Below, one piece after another: positions 16,754 through 23,532 of a DNA stretch of 64,000 bases (position 1 is the stretch's first letter; every line of letters starts with the position of its first letter). Source of the stretch: Gammaproteobacteria bacterium. Its GTDB lineage: Bacteria > Pseudomonadota > Gammaproteobacteria > Steroidobacterales > GCA-2729495. The stretch covers positions 186,001 to 250,000 of the forward strand of contig JAUHYQ010000005.1 of the NCBI GenBank assembly GCA_030426355.1, read 5' to 3'. Made by a program: the position numbers and the translations under genes. The notes beneath the pieces are model-generated. The model was not told the DNA's origin, ran no database searches, and saw only the letters and a program-made list of their open reading frames with translations.

Positions 16754-17584
16754 ATGAGCGACGCAGCTGAGCAGCGAACCGATACCAAGACCATCATGGA
16801 GTTCCTGGCAGAAAATCCCAATGTGGATGTGTCCAAGGCCTGGGAACGGTGCTGGGGTATTCACAGCAAAATCATTGACAGGGTGAAGGCGCGTTTCCCG
16901 GTGGAACGCCACCGTTCAACCGAGGGAGAAGATTACTTCACCTCCGCTGACGGGCAGATGGAAGGCTCTTTTAGTGCTTTTACCAGCCCGGAAGTGGACT
17001 GGCTGGTGCATTCCTGGATAGGAAACCGCAAGGCCAGCATTCTGGACATGAATGCCACGGTGTTTCTGGGCCAGGAAACCCGCGTTCCGCATTTGGTCAT
17101 TATTTTCGGCACCATTCCCAAACTGTATTTTTATGCCGAGTACACGCCGCGTGTGGATTTGCGCACCAATCTTGACTACATCAAAAAATACTATGACCCG
17201 GCAAACGAGGGCTTTCTTAAATTCAGAAGCGACCCGAACTGGACGCGTTTTGTCAGTCATGGAACGTATTTGCGCTCGCTGATGTCGCCAGTGGCCACCA
17301 GCTGCACTGCTGAGCTCACCGATGCCAATATCGATACGTGCGAGCAGTATCTTGAAGGTTTCGTTGATCGCTGGTTCGGCTGGTTAGACGAAGCGGATAC
17401 GGTCCCCGCGGAGCAGCGGGCCGCACAGCAGGACTACGATTTCACCGTGCGTGAATTGGGTTATCGGACCGACCCGATGAACGTGCTCACGCAAAAGATC
17501 TTTGGCGAAGAGGAGTTCAACCGGCGTCTGGACATGCGCTGCGGCATGACGCAGATGGCAGAAGCCAAAGGAAGATACAAATAG
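16754..17584 (+). CDS. Red chlorophyll catabolite reductase / bilin reductase-like protein
   Basis: 276 residues; the ATG at 16754 is 10 bases after GGAG. Comparison from memory with plant RCCR (ACD2) shows matching order and spacing: VDWLVHSWIG against DFVIGSWIH, VPHLVIIFG against APNFVVELI, TPRVDLRTNLDYIKKYYDP against LPHRKDLVLNPDYLKEYYQD, and a later SPVATS against SPTAS. RCCR belongs to the ferredoxin-dependent bilin reductase fold and reduces a linear tetrapyrrole. A ferredoxin gene is divergently placed. The organism need not make chlorophyll; it could process algal pigments or haem-derived bilins. An intrinsic terminator follows. Family assignment is moderate, substrate unknown. Confidence 0.6.
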   Translation: MSDAAEQRTDTKTIMEFLAENPNVDVSKAWERCWGIHSKIIDRVKARFPVERHRSTEGEDYFTSADGQMEGSFSAFTSPEVDWLVHSWIGNRKASILDMNATVFLGQETRVPHLVIIFGTIPKLYFYAEYTPRVDLRTNLDYIKKYYDPANEGFLKFRSDPNWTRFVSHGTYLRSLMSPVATSCTAELTDANIDTCEQYLEGFVDRWFGWLDEADTVPAEQRAAQQDYDFTVRELGYRTDPMNVLTQKIFGEEEFNRRLDMRCGMTQMAEAKGRYK

Positions 17585-17650
17585 GGGAAGATATAAACGG
17601 GTTTTGCGGTTCAGCAGTCCGGAATCAAAGCGGCCTGCCGCGAGCCAGAG

Positions 17651-17688
17651 AAAAAAGCCGGAACAGCAGCTGCTGATCCGGCTTTTTT
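17651..17688. terminator. Bidirectional intrinsic terminator
   Basis: AAAAAAGCCGGA ... TCCGGCTTTTTT gives a symmetric stem with A-run on one side and T-run on the other. On the plus strand it follows the RCCR-like gene by 66 bases; on the minus strand it begins at the stop codon of the 36-residue gene. Confidence 0.9.
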
Positions 17689-17797
17689 ACATGCCGAGCA
17701 TTGCGGGCAGAATAGCCAGCGGCGTTATGATTGCGATGATCATCAGAATCATTTCATCGCGGCGATCCAGTCCTTTGTTGTTACGACCATATGTCAT
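17687..17797 (-). CDS. 36-residue single-span membrane protein, divergent from a Cpx-like system
   Basis: A small gene with all signs of being real: AAGGAG seven bases before the ATG at 17797, 36 codons, a TAA stop and an intrinsic terminator directly after it. The product begins with a polar MTYGRNNKGLDRRDE part and continues with one hydrophobic helix, MILMIIAIITPLAILPAMLG. The charge layout predicts the N-terminus in the cytoplasm. Three GTAAC repeats lie about 80-105 bases upstream, between it and the response regulator gene, so it is probably controlled by that system and might feed back on its sensor kinase. I do not recognise the family. Confidence 0.75.
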   Translation of the reverse strand: MTYGRNNKGLDRRDEMILMIIAIITPLAILPAMLGM

Positions 17798-17877
17798 GTC
17801 CAGACTCCTTAAAATAGTTGGGGTTTCGGGAACACTGATATCGTATGGGCGCCCTTGCCAATATTCCTGTCTGCCGG

Positions 17878-17902
17878 GTAACAGCCTGTAACGTTTTGTA
17901 AC
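17878..17902. promoter_or_regulatory. Three GTAAC direct repeats, CpxR-like operator
   Basis: GTAAC occurs at 17878, 17888 and 17898, exactly 10 bases apart, so all lie on one DNA face. The CpxR consensus as I recall it is GTAAA-N5-GTAAA; each adjacent pair here is GTAAC-N5-GTAAC. The site lies between the 36-residue gene and the cpxR-like gene and may serve both. Confidence 0.65.
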
Positions 17903-18018
17903 GCTTACAAATTTGCCGGTTTAAGGTGTTGGAAAGGTTTTACAATTGAGTCCGCGCCAACAGACATCCATGCTGCGGCGCGTATTAGAATACTTCCGTC
18001 CGAAAAAAACTGTGAACC

Positions 18019-18711
18019 ATGCCCAAAATTCTGCTTATAGATGACGATGAGAAACTCGGCGAGTTGCTGCAGAGTTTTTTTAGTCGATTCGATCTTGATC
18101 TCCTCGCGGCCCATGAGCCCAAGGCGGGGTTGAAGATGCTTGATGCAGAGAATCCGGATCTCGTGATTCTTGACGTAATGTTGCCGGGGCAAGACGGCTT
18201 CGAGGTTTGTCGAACGATAAGAAAAAGCAGCGCAGTGCCGATTATTATGTTGACGGCGCGCGGCGAAGTTACCGACCGCATCGTGGGTTTGGAAATTGGC
18301 GCAGACGACTACATGCCCAAGCCCTTTGAGCCACGTGAACTTGTGGCCCGCATACAGAATGTCCTCCGGCGTTCGCAGGACAGCAAACCTCAGGGCAGCA
18401 AACTCCGCTACAAAGGTTTGACCGTGGATCTTGATCGCCGCAGCGCTGAACTGGATGGTGCTGTGCTTGACCTGACGACCATGGAGTATCAGTTGCTTGC
18501 ATTGTTCGCCGCCAATCCCGGCCAGACTTACACCCGTGATGAAATTCTTAACGAACTTCGCGGCATTGATGCCCAGTTGTTTTCGCGTTCAGTCGATATT
18601 CTGGTGAGCCGCCTCCGTCAGAAGCTTGGCGACACGTCGAAACAGGCGCGGTTTATAAAAACCGTCTGGGGCACGGGTTATGCCTTTATCGGCGAGGAAA
18701 TCGACGCATGA
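18019..18711 (+). CDS. OmpR-family response regulator, CpxR-like
   Basis: 230 residues. The receiver domain has the acidic pocket IDDDE (about 7-11), phospho-acceptor Asp52 in VILDVMLPG, and the conserved Thr/Lys in MLTARG and PKPFEP. A winged-helix DNA-binding domain follows (about 130-227; LDLTTMEYQLLALFAANPGQTYTRDEIL ... SVDILVSRLRQKLGD). The overall sequence is closest to CpxR-type regulators of envelope stress. It overlaps the sensor gene by four bases. GTAAC repeats about 120 bases upstream suggest autoregulation. Confidence 0.92.
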   Translation: MPKILLIDDDEKLGELLQSFFSRFDLDLLAAHEPKAGLKMLDAENPDLVILDVMLPGQDGFEVCRTIRKSSAVPIIMLTARGEVTDRIVGLEIGADDYMPKPFEPRELVARIQNVLRRSQDSKPQGSKLRYKGLTVDLDRRSAELDGAVLDLTTMEYQLLALFAANPGQTYTRDEILNELRGIDAQLFSRSVDILVSRLRQKLGDTSKQARFIKTVWGTGYAFIGEEIDA

Positions 18712-20078
18712 GTCGCATCATGGAACTTGTTTCGGCGCTCACGCGTTCATTGTCAGCGCGCCTGTTGCTGATATTCGTGCTGGCGGCCATGCTTTACGGA
18801 TACTCTGCGCGTTACGCCTATTCGGTTTTTCAGGATACCGACTATTTGCGGCAGATTGTCGGTGCCCACATTGCACTGCATACCGAATATATTCTTAGCG
18901 ACATAGGCACCCCTCCGGATATCAGCAAGGCCGAGGCGATCGTCAATAAGATCCCGGTGGATATTCGCATTGTGGGTCCAGATCTGGACTGGAGCTCCTC
19001 GCCGCATTTCTACCCGCTGGAAAACATTCCATTTGGTCCCCTGCATTTGCTTGAAGTCGGGGAGGCAAGCCGCAGCGAACTGGAAAGCTGGGCGCGCCAG
19101 CTTGAAAGTGTTGCGTTCGCGCGATATCACGAACACCTGATGGTCAAGCTCGAGGCCAAGGGCTATGAAATAGTGTTTGCATCGCCGCGTATTAACGAAA
19201 TGCCGGCACCTGATTTTTCGACACTTATCATTTCGGTGGCCGGTGTGGCGGTTCTGTTTCTTTGTTATCTGGCGGTCCGCTGGGTGTTTCGTCCTATTAA
19301 GTGGATGCAGATTGGTGCCGCGCGTATTGGTTCCGGTGATCTTGATTACCGCATTCCCACGCGGCGGCATGATGAACTGGGGGATCTGAGTCGCGAGTTC
19401 AATACCATGGCGGCTGACGTGCAGGGAATGCTTGAGGCCAAGCAGCAGCTCATGCTGGCAATCAGTCATGAACTGCGATCTCCGCTTACACGCAGCAAGG
19501 TGTCTGTTGAGTTCATTGACGACGAGGCTGTGCGTGCAAGCATCCTCGAAGATCTCGAAGAAATGGAGCGCTTGACGGCTGATTTGCTGGAGAGCGAGGC
19601 GCTGAATACGCGGCATGCCGTTTTGCGGCGCGAGCCGGTGAACGTTACTGAGTTACTTGAGGCCATTGTGGAAGGCGATTTCGCAGCCGAAGCCGAACGC
19701 ATCTCGCTGACATGTGCTGCATTGCCAATGGCCGAGCTCGATGTGACGCGAATGCGCCTGCTGATGCGCAACCTAATCGACAATGCGCTGCGCTTTAACC
19801 CCCCCGACGCCCAGCCGGTCAGCGTTAAGGCTTCCGCTTCGGACACAGGGATAGTCATCGTGGTTGAGGATCATGGCCCTGGTATTTCCCCTGAGCACAT
19901 CGAGCACGTGACTGAGCCGTTTTACCGGGCGGATCCGGCGCGCAGCCGCGCCACTGGCGGATTCGGCCTGGGCTTATACCTTTGCCGGCGCATTGTTGAG
20001 GTGCACGGCGGCGAGTTAAGCATCACCAGTCCGCGTGGCCGGGGCACCGTGGTTCGCGTCACCTTGCCCTTGCAATGA
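18708..20078 (+). CDS. Sensor histidine kinase, CpxA-like
   Basis: 456 residues. An N-terminal helix (about 17-36), a periplasmic sensor region of roughly 135 residues, a second helix (about 171-190, LIISVAGVAVLFLCYLAV), then HAMP (FRPIKWMQIGAARIGSGDLDYRI), HisKA with phospho-acceptor His254 in ISHELRSPLTRSKV, and HATPase with N-box NLIDNALRF, G1 EDHGPGIS and G2 GGFGLGLYL. The gene overlaps the regulator before it and the LOG-family gene after it by four bases each. The sensor domain looks CpxA-like in size, but the signal cannot be told. Confidence 0.92.
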   Translation: MSRIMELVSALTRSLSARLLLIFVLAAMLYGYSARYAYSVFQDTDYLRQIVGAHIALHTEYILSDIGTPPDISKAEAIVNKIPVDIRIVGPDLDWSSSPHFYPLENIPFGPLHLLEVGEASRSELESWARQLESVAFARYHEHLMVKLEAKGYEIVFASPRINEMPAPDFSTLIISVAGVAVLFLCYLAVRWVFRPIKWMQIGAARIGSGDLDYRIPTRRHDELGDLSREFNTMAADVQGMLEAKQQLMLAISHELRSPLTRSKVSVEFIDDEAVRASILEDLEEMERLTADLLESEALNTRHAVLRREPVNVTELLEAIVEGDFAAEAERISLTCAALPMAELDVTRMRLLMRNLIDNALRFNPPDAQPVSVKASASDTGIVIVVEDHGPGISPEHIEHVTEPFYRADPARSRATGGFGLGLYLCRRIVEVHGGELSITSPRGRGTVVRVTLPLQ

Positions 20079-20788
20079 CGCCTGATGAACTAAGCAAGCT
20101 CGCAGGCGATGATCTATTGCAGTCGCTGAAGGGCGCGGAGAAGTCATTCCTTAAGGGACGAAGGAGCCGGGGCGACGATCTGGAAAGCGCCGTGCGAGTT
20201 TTCCTGGAAATGTTGCGAGGCTTCGAAGAGCTTGATTTAGTAAAGCGCTGCGTAACCGTTTTTGGCTCCGCCCGGTTCCCGTCCGGGCATCCTTACTATG
20301 AGCAGGCCTATCAGGTAGGGCGGTTATTGGCAGAGCGCGGGTTTGCGGTGATGACCGGCGGCGGGCCCGGTTTAATGGAGGCTGCCAACAAGGGGGCCCG
20401 GGAAGCCGGCGGCTGCAGTATAGGCTGCAACATCAGGCTGCCTCTGGAGCAGCGACCCAACCCCTACCTCGACAGGTTTGTCGAGTTCGAACATTTTTTT
20501 GTGCGCAAGGTTATGTTGGTCAAATATTCCACGGCCTTTGTTGTTATGCCCGGGGGCTTTGGGACGCTGGACGAGGCCTTCGAGGTTGTGACGCTAATAC
20601 AAACGGGTAAGTTGGAGTCGTTTCCGGTGGTCGCGCTGGGCGGTGAATTCTGGGCGGAGATGGAAGAGTTTTTACGTAACTCCATGTTATCCGAGGGAAC
20701 CATCAACGAGGCTGAACTCAATCTAATTTCGGTGGCGAAAAACCCGGCACATGCTCTGGAATTAATCGAAGCCGGTTGTCAGGCTTAA
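20075..20788 (+). CDS. LOG-family (TIGR00730) Rossmann-fold protein
   Basis: 237 residues with both signatures of the family: GGGPGLMEAANKGAREAGG (about 97-115) and PGGFGTLDEAFE (about 155-166). LOG proteins hydrolyse nucleoside 5'-monophosphates to release the base, cytokinins in plants; bacterial roles are less clear, and many members are mislabelled lysine decarboxylase. It has an N-terminal extension of about 50 residues (LQSLKGAEKSFLKGRRSRGDDLE) as in the longer bacterial group. It overlaps the sensor kinase gene by four bases and is presumably co-transcribed with the two-component system. Confidence 0.9.
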   Translation: MTPDELSKLAGDDLLQSLKGAEKSFLKGRRSRGDDLESAVRVFLEMLRGFEELDLVKRCVTVFGSARFPSGHPYYEQAYQVGRLLAERGFAVMTGGGPGLMEAANKGAREAGGCSIGCNIRLPLEQRPNPYLDRFVEFEHFFVRKVMLVKYSTAFVVMPGGFGTLDEAFEVVTLIQTGKLESFPVVALGGEFWAEMEEFLRNSMLSEGTINEAELNLISVAKNPAHALELIEAGCQA

Positions 20789-20831
20789 GTAATTGCAACT
20801 GTAAAGTTGCGGTCACGGGCTGATTTCCCGG

Positions 20832-20840
20832 TGGTATGAT
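20832..20840 (+). promoter_or_regulatory. Extended -10 promoter candidate
   Basis: TGGTATGAT carries a TG dinucleotide one base before a TATGAT hexamer; no convincing -35. It lies about 50 bases before the 102-residue gene. Confidence 0.35.
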
Positions 20841-20891
20841 TTCCCGAAATAACGCAGTACAGCGTGCAATAACACTTCAGGGGATGCGGCT

Positions 20892-21200
20892 ATGGTCGAT
20901 TTGCAGGACATGAATCTGAGTTACGAGCAGGTGGCTGAGACCATCATCGAATTTGGCAATCGTATGCTTGAAGAAGATGAGTCTGCCGAGGTTTGGGAAG
21001 TTGCTTCGGGAATCCTGGCCGGGGCGGTGCAATTCTGGCTCTACTCACGGCAGCCCTGCGATGACCCCTTTTGCCAGGCCTGTGCTGATATCAGCAATGC
21101 CGAGCGCCGGCTCCAAACCTTGCTGCGCGAAACCCATAATCTCGCCGAAGAAAGCGACTATTACGCTTCAGCCAAGGACGTCTACGCAGGAACCGCCTAA
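20892..21200 (+). CDS. Conserved-looking small acidic hypothetical protein (102 aa)
   Basis: 102 residues, helical and acidic, beginning MVDLQDMNLSYEQVAETIIEFGNRMLEED and containing PCDDPFCQACADI, a CxxC motif preceded by another cysteine. The GGGGATG region about ten bases upstream can serve as ribosome-binding site. The cysteines might bind metal or form a disulfide. I do not recognise the family. It stands between the LOG gene and the ferredoxin gene, separated from each by about 100 bases. Confidence 0.68.
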   Translation: MVDLQDMNLSYEQVAETIIEFGNRMLEEDESAEVWEVASGILAGAVQFWLYSRQPCDDPFCQACADISNAERRLQTLLRETHNLAEESDYYASAKDVYAGTA

Positions 21201-21230
21201 CAATTCCCGGGTTTCGGTCCGATTCGCATG

Positions 21231-21239
21231 TGGTATAGT
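21231..21239 (+). promoter_or_regulatory. Extended -10 promoter candidate for the ferredoxin gene
   Basis: TGGTATAGT: TG one base before TATAGT, 65 bases upstream of the ferredoxin start; the -35 region is weak. Confidence 0.38.
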
Positions 21240-21303
21240 TCGCCGCCGTTGCGGGGCGTCACGCCCTGCATAAACACGTAATTCCGATAGAGATGGAGTA
21301 GTC

Positions 21304-21621
21304 ATGGGTAAGATCCATGTCACTGACCGCGACGGCGGCCAGCATGAAATTGAAATGAGTCCGGGCGACAGTTTGATGGAGCCGTTGCGCGAATTGGACG
21401 GTGGTATTGAAGCCCTGTGTGGCGGCATGTGCTCGTGCGCAACATGCCACATTTTTGTCGCCAGGGAGTGGGCGGACAAGCTCGAGCCTGTAGAAGGTGA
21501 CGAGCTTGAGTTGCTTGAAGAAACCGAGTGCTTCAGACCTGACGAATCGCGGTTGTCCTGTCAGATTGTTTTTCGCGATGAACTCGACGGAATGACGTTC
21601 ACGATTGCTCCCGAAGAATGA
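21304..21621 (+). CDS. Adrenodoxin/putidaredoxin-type [2Fe-2S] ferredoxin
   Basis: 105 residues preceded by GATGGAG. The cluster motif CGGMCSCATCHIF gives C-x5-C-x2-C (Cys at about 39, 45 and 48, within ALCGGMCSCATC) and the fourth ligand sits in DESRLSCQIVF. This is the vertebrate-type ferredoxin family that serves P450s, hydroxylating dioxygenases or Isc assembly. No P450 or oxygenase lies alongside, so its partner is not evident. Conserved DELELLE and acidic surface are usual for the family. Confidence 0.92.
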   Translation: MGKIHVTDRDGGQHEIEMSPGDSLMEPLRELDGGIEALCGGMCSCATCHIFVAREWADKLEPVEGDELELLEETECFRPDESRLSCQIVFRDELDGMTFTIAPEE

Positions 21622-21756
21622 GCATCACAAGCTAAGTTAGTTACCCCGCTGGACATAATCTTGTCTGGCTATTAAAGCGTGTCGCCGGTCACATTTCTTG
21701 TGGCCCGTCATGGCTATCCTCGTAGATGTCGATGGGCGGCGACGAGGTTTGCGGGA

Positions 21757-22263
21757 ATGCCATTTTCAAGGCAGCTATCTTGGGTTATGGCCCGGGTGTA
21801 TATCTGGGTATTTGCTTGGGTATGCAGTTTTCTGGCTGCCCCATCGTATGGTGCCGAATACTCAATGGGCGGGGTCGGCTTCTCCGCCAGTTCCGTTCAG
21901 GTTACCGCCGGCACTGTTGCATGCGATAAACCCGTAAGCGAGCAGGATGCGTTGGCCACCGAAACCGCAATAAGCGCTATTTGGCAGCTTGATTTGCAAA
22001 ACATCGATCTCGGTTACATTGACGATGACGCTCCCGTCAGCTCGGCAGTGCTCAGCCTGATCCCTGCTACCAAATCATCGGCGCAACCTGAGCGCGTCTC
22101 ATCTTCCGGTGAATTTGCCATGCGGCTCGACAATGGTTGGTCGTTGGGGCTGACCTACGAGACCATTGATGCCACCGTTCAGGTCGGCTCGGCAGTATTG
22201 GCAGACACCAAAAGCCCCATTTACGAAGGGCCGTTGTTCGTGGCCACACTGAAATTCCGCTAG
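21757..22263 (+). CDS. Exported hypothetical protein
   Basis: 168 residues if started at the ATG at 21757, which follows GAGG by nine bases; upstream GTG 21679 and downstream ATG 21787 share the frame. A signal peptide (ARVYIWVFAWVCSFLAAPSYG, then AEYSMG) is followed by a small beta-rich domain with no recognised motif; it ends in GPLFVATLKFR, resembling the final strand of an outer-membrane or beta-sandwich protein. Two other frames in the first 180 bases are also open, so the start is uncertain. It is not clearly linked to its neighbours. Confidence 0.6.
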   Translation: MPFSRQLSWVMARVYIWVFAWVCSFLAAPSYGAEYSMGGVGFSASSVQVTAGTVACDKPVSEQDALATETAISAIWQLDLQNIDLGYIDDDAPVSSAVLSLIPATKSSAQPERVSSSGEFAMRLDNGWSLGLTYETIDATVQVGSAVLADTKSPIYEGPLFVATLKFR

Positions 22264-22292
22264 AATCTCTGCCTGTCACCCGGGGGTGCCCA

Positions 22293-22673
22293 ATGAGCAG
22301 GGATTTATACCAGGAAGGCTTACGTATTCGGCGCGAGGTCGTCGGTGAAGAACGGGTGGATTCGTGGCTGGAGTCTGCCGATGAATTCACTGCCCCGCTG
22401 GAGCAGCTGACCACCGAAATCGGGTGGGGTGCGATCTGGTCCAGACCTGGATTGGAGCGCAAAACCCGAAGTTTGCTGACATTGGCGTTGCTTGCTGCCC
22501 AACATCGTGATGCAGAGCTTGAGGTGCACTTGCACAATGCGGTGCGCAACGGATGTACCCACGAGGAAATTCGCGAGACACTGCTGCATACGATGGCCTA
22601 TTGCGGTATTCCTACCGCCCGCCATGCTGTGAAGCTGGCATCCCGGGTTCTTGGCAGTGGCAAAAAAGCCTGA
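22293..22673 (+). CDS. Carboxymuconolactone decarboxylase-family protein
   Basis: 126 residues, the usual length for single-domain PcaC/CMD proteins. It contains RKTRSLLTLALLAAQHRDAELEVHLHNAVRNGCTHEEIRETLLHTMAYCGIPTARHA, with the conserved H in ELEVHLHNA and the E-I-x-E/H pattern after it. PcaC decarboxylates gamma-carboxymuconolactone in protocatechuate catabolism, but no other pca gene is visible, and the AhpD-like CxxC is absent, so a peroxidase role is unlikely. The convergent SDR gene begins ten bases after its stop. Substrate not assigned. Confidence 0.85.
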   Translation: MSRDLYQEGLRIRREVVGEERVDSWLESADEFTAPLEQLTTEIGWGAIWSRPGLERKTRSLLTLALLAAQHRDAELEVHLHNAVRNGCTHEEIRETLLHTMAYCGIPTARHAVKLASRVLGSGKKA

Positions 22674-22683
22674 GTGTGCCGCG

Positions 22684-23442
22684 CTATAAACGCAGGGCAC
22701 CGTCCACTTCAATCAGACGTCCCGAGAAGTAGTCGTTCTCAAAGATAAACTGCACTGCTTGTGCAATTTCGTCCGATTCACCCATGCGGCGCAGCGGTAC
22801 CATGCCGGCAATTTTTTCCTTCGCGCTGTCGGGCATGGCGGCAACCATTTCTGTATTAATGAAGCCTGGCGCTACAGCCCCCGTGCGGATGCCATAGCGG
22901 GCGAGCTCTTTGGCCCACGTGACGGCCATGGCTTCGACTCCTGACTTTGTGGCGGAATAGTTACTTTGGCCCACGTTGCCAGCGCGAGAAATGCTCGAAA
23001 TATTGATAATTACACCGCCGTTGCCGAGCCGTGCCATGTGTTCGGCGGCCTCCCGGCCGCACAGAAAAACGCCGGTCAGGTTCACGTCAATGACCATCTG
23101 CCATTGGTCCAGGCTCATTTTGGAAACCAGCTCGCCGTCTTTGTATTTAATAAGCAACGCGTCACGGGTAATGCCGGCATTGTTGACCAGCCCGTCAAGG
23201 CTGCCGAAATCGGCGACGATGTTGTTGAATAGCGCCACCACCTGATCTTCATTCGCGACGTTCGCGCCGTAGGTACGGACGTCTGCGGCTCCTTCACAGG
23301 CAGCCGCTGCATCGGCCATGCTGTCGGCATCGAGGTCAACCAGCGCGAGTTTGGCGCCTTGTGCGGCAAGGCGCTTGGCCATGGCCGCCCCCAGCCCGCG
23401 CGCCGCGCCGGTAATAACGATCACTTTGTTTTGTATGTTCAT
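22684..23442 (-). CDS. Short-chain dehydrogenase/reductase, FabG-like
   Basis: 252 residues with all classical SDR motifs: cofactor-binding TGAARGLG (about 11-18), NNAG (about 91-94), catalytic Ser in INISSISR and YSATKSG (Tyr and Lys of YxxxK), and the C-terminal VAPGFINTEM. Residues near position 38 (LVDLDADS) suggest NAD(H) preference, since an acidic residue follows beta-2. It is most like FabG/3-oxoacyl-ACP reductases. Transcribed towards the CMD gene; divergent from clpB with 90 bases between. Confidence 0.9.
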   Translation of the reverse strand: MNIQNKVIVITGAARGLGAAMAKRLAAQGAKLALVDLDADSMADAAAACEGAADVRTYGANVANEDQVVALFNNIVADFGSLDGLVNNAGITRDALLIKYKDGELVSKMSLDQWQMVIDVNLTGVFLCGREAAEHMARLGNGGVIINISSISRAGNVGQSNYSATKSGVEAMAVTWAKELARYGIRTGAVAPGFINTEMVAAMPDSAKEKIAGMVPLRRMGESDEIAQAVQFIFENDYFSGRLIEVDGALRL

Positions 23443-23472
23443 GGCGCGGCATTATAGGCGCTTAGCGTAGGG

Positions 23473-23500
23473 CTTGAAATAGCTTGATATGCCACCATAT
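23473..23500 (+). promoter_or_regulatory. Sigma-32-type heat-shock promoter of clpB
   Basis: CTTGAAA (23473-23479), a 13-base spacer and CACCATAT (23493-23500) match the RpoH consensus CTTGAAA-N13/14-CCCCATnT with one main deviation. It sits 33 bases before the clpB start. Confidence 0.75.
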
Positions 23501-23532
23501 TTCAATCATCAGGCCTTGCCGGAGAACCCCTA

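Noticed and set aside
17878-17902. Short CRISPR-like repeat
   Set aside because: Units are only five bases on a 10-base pitch; a transcription-factor array fits far better.
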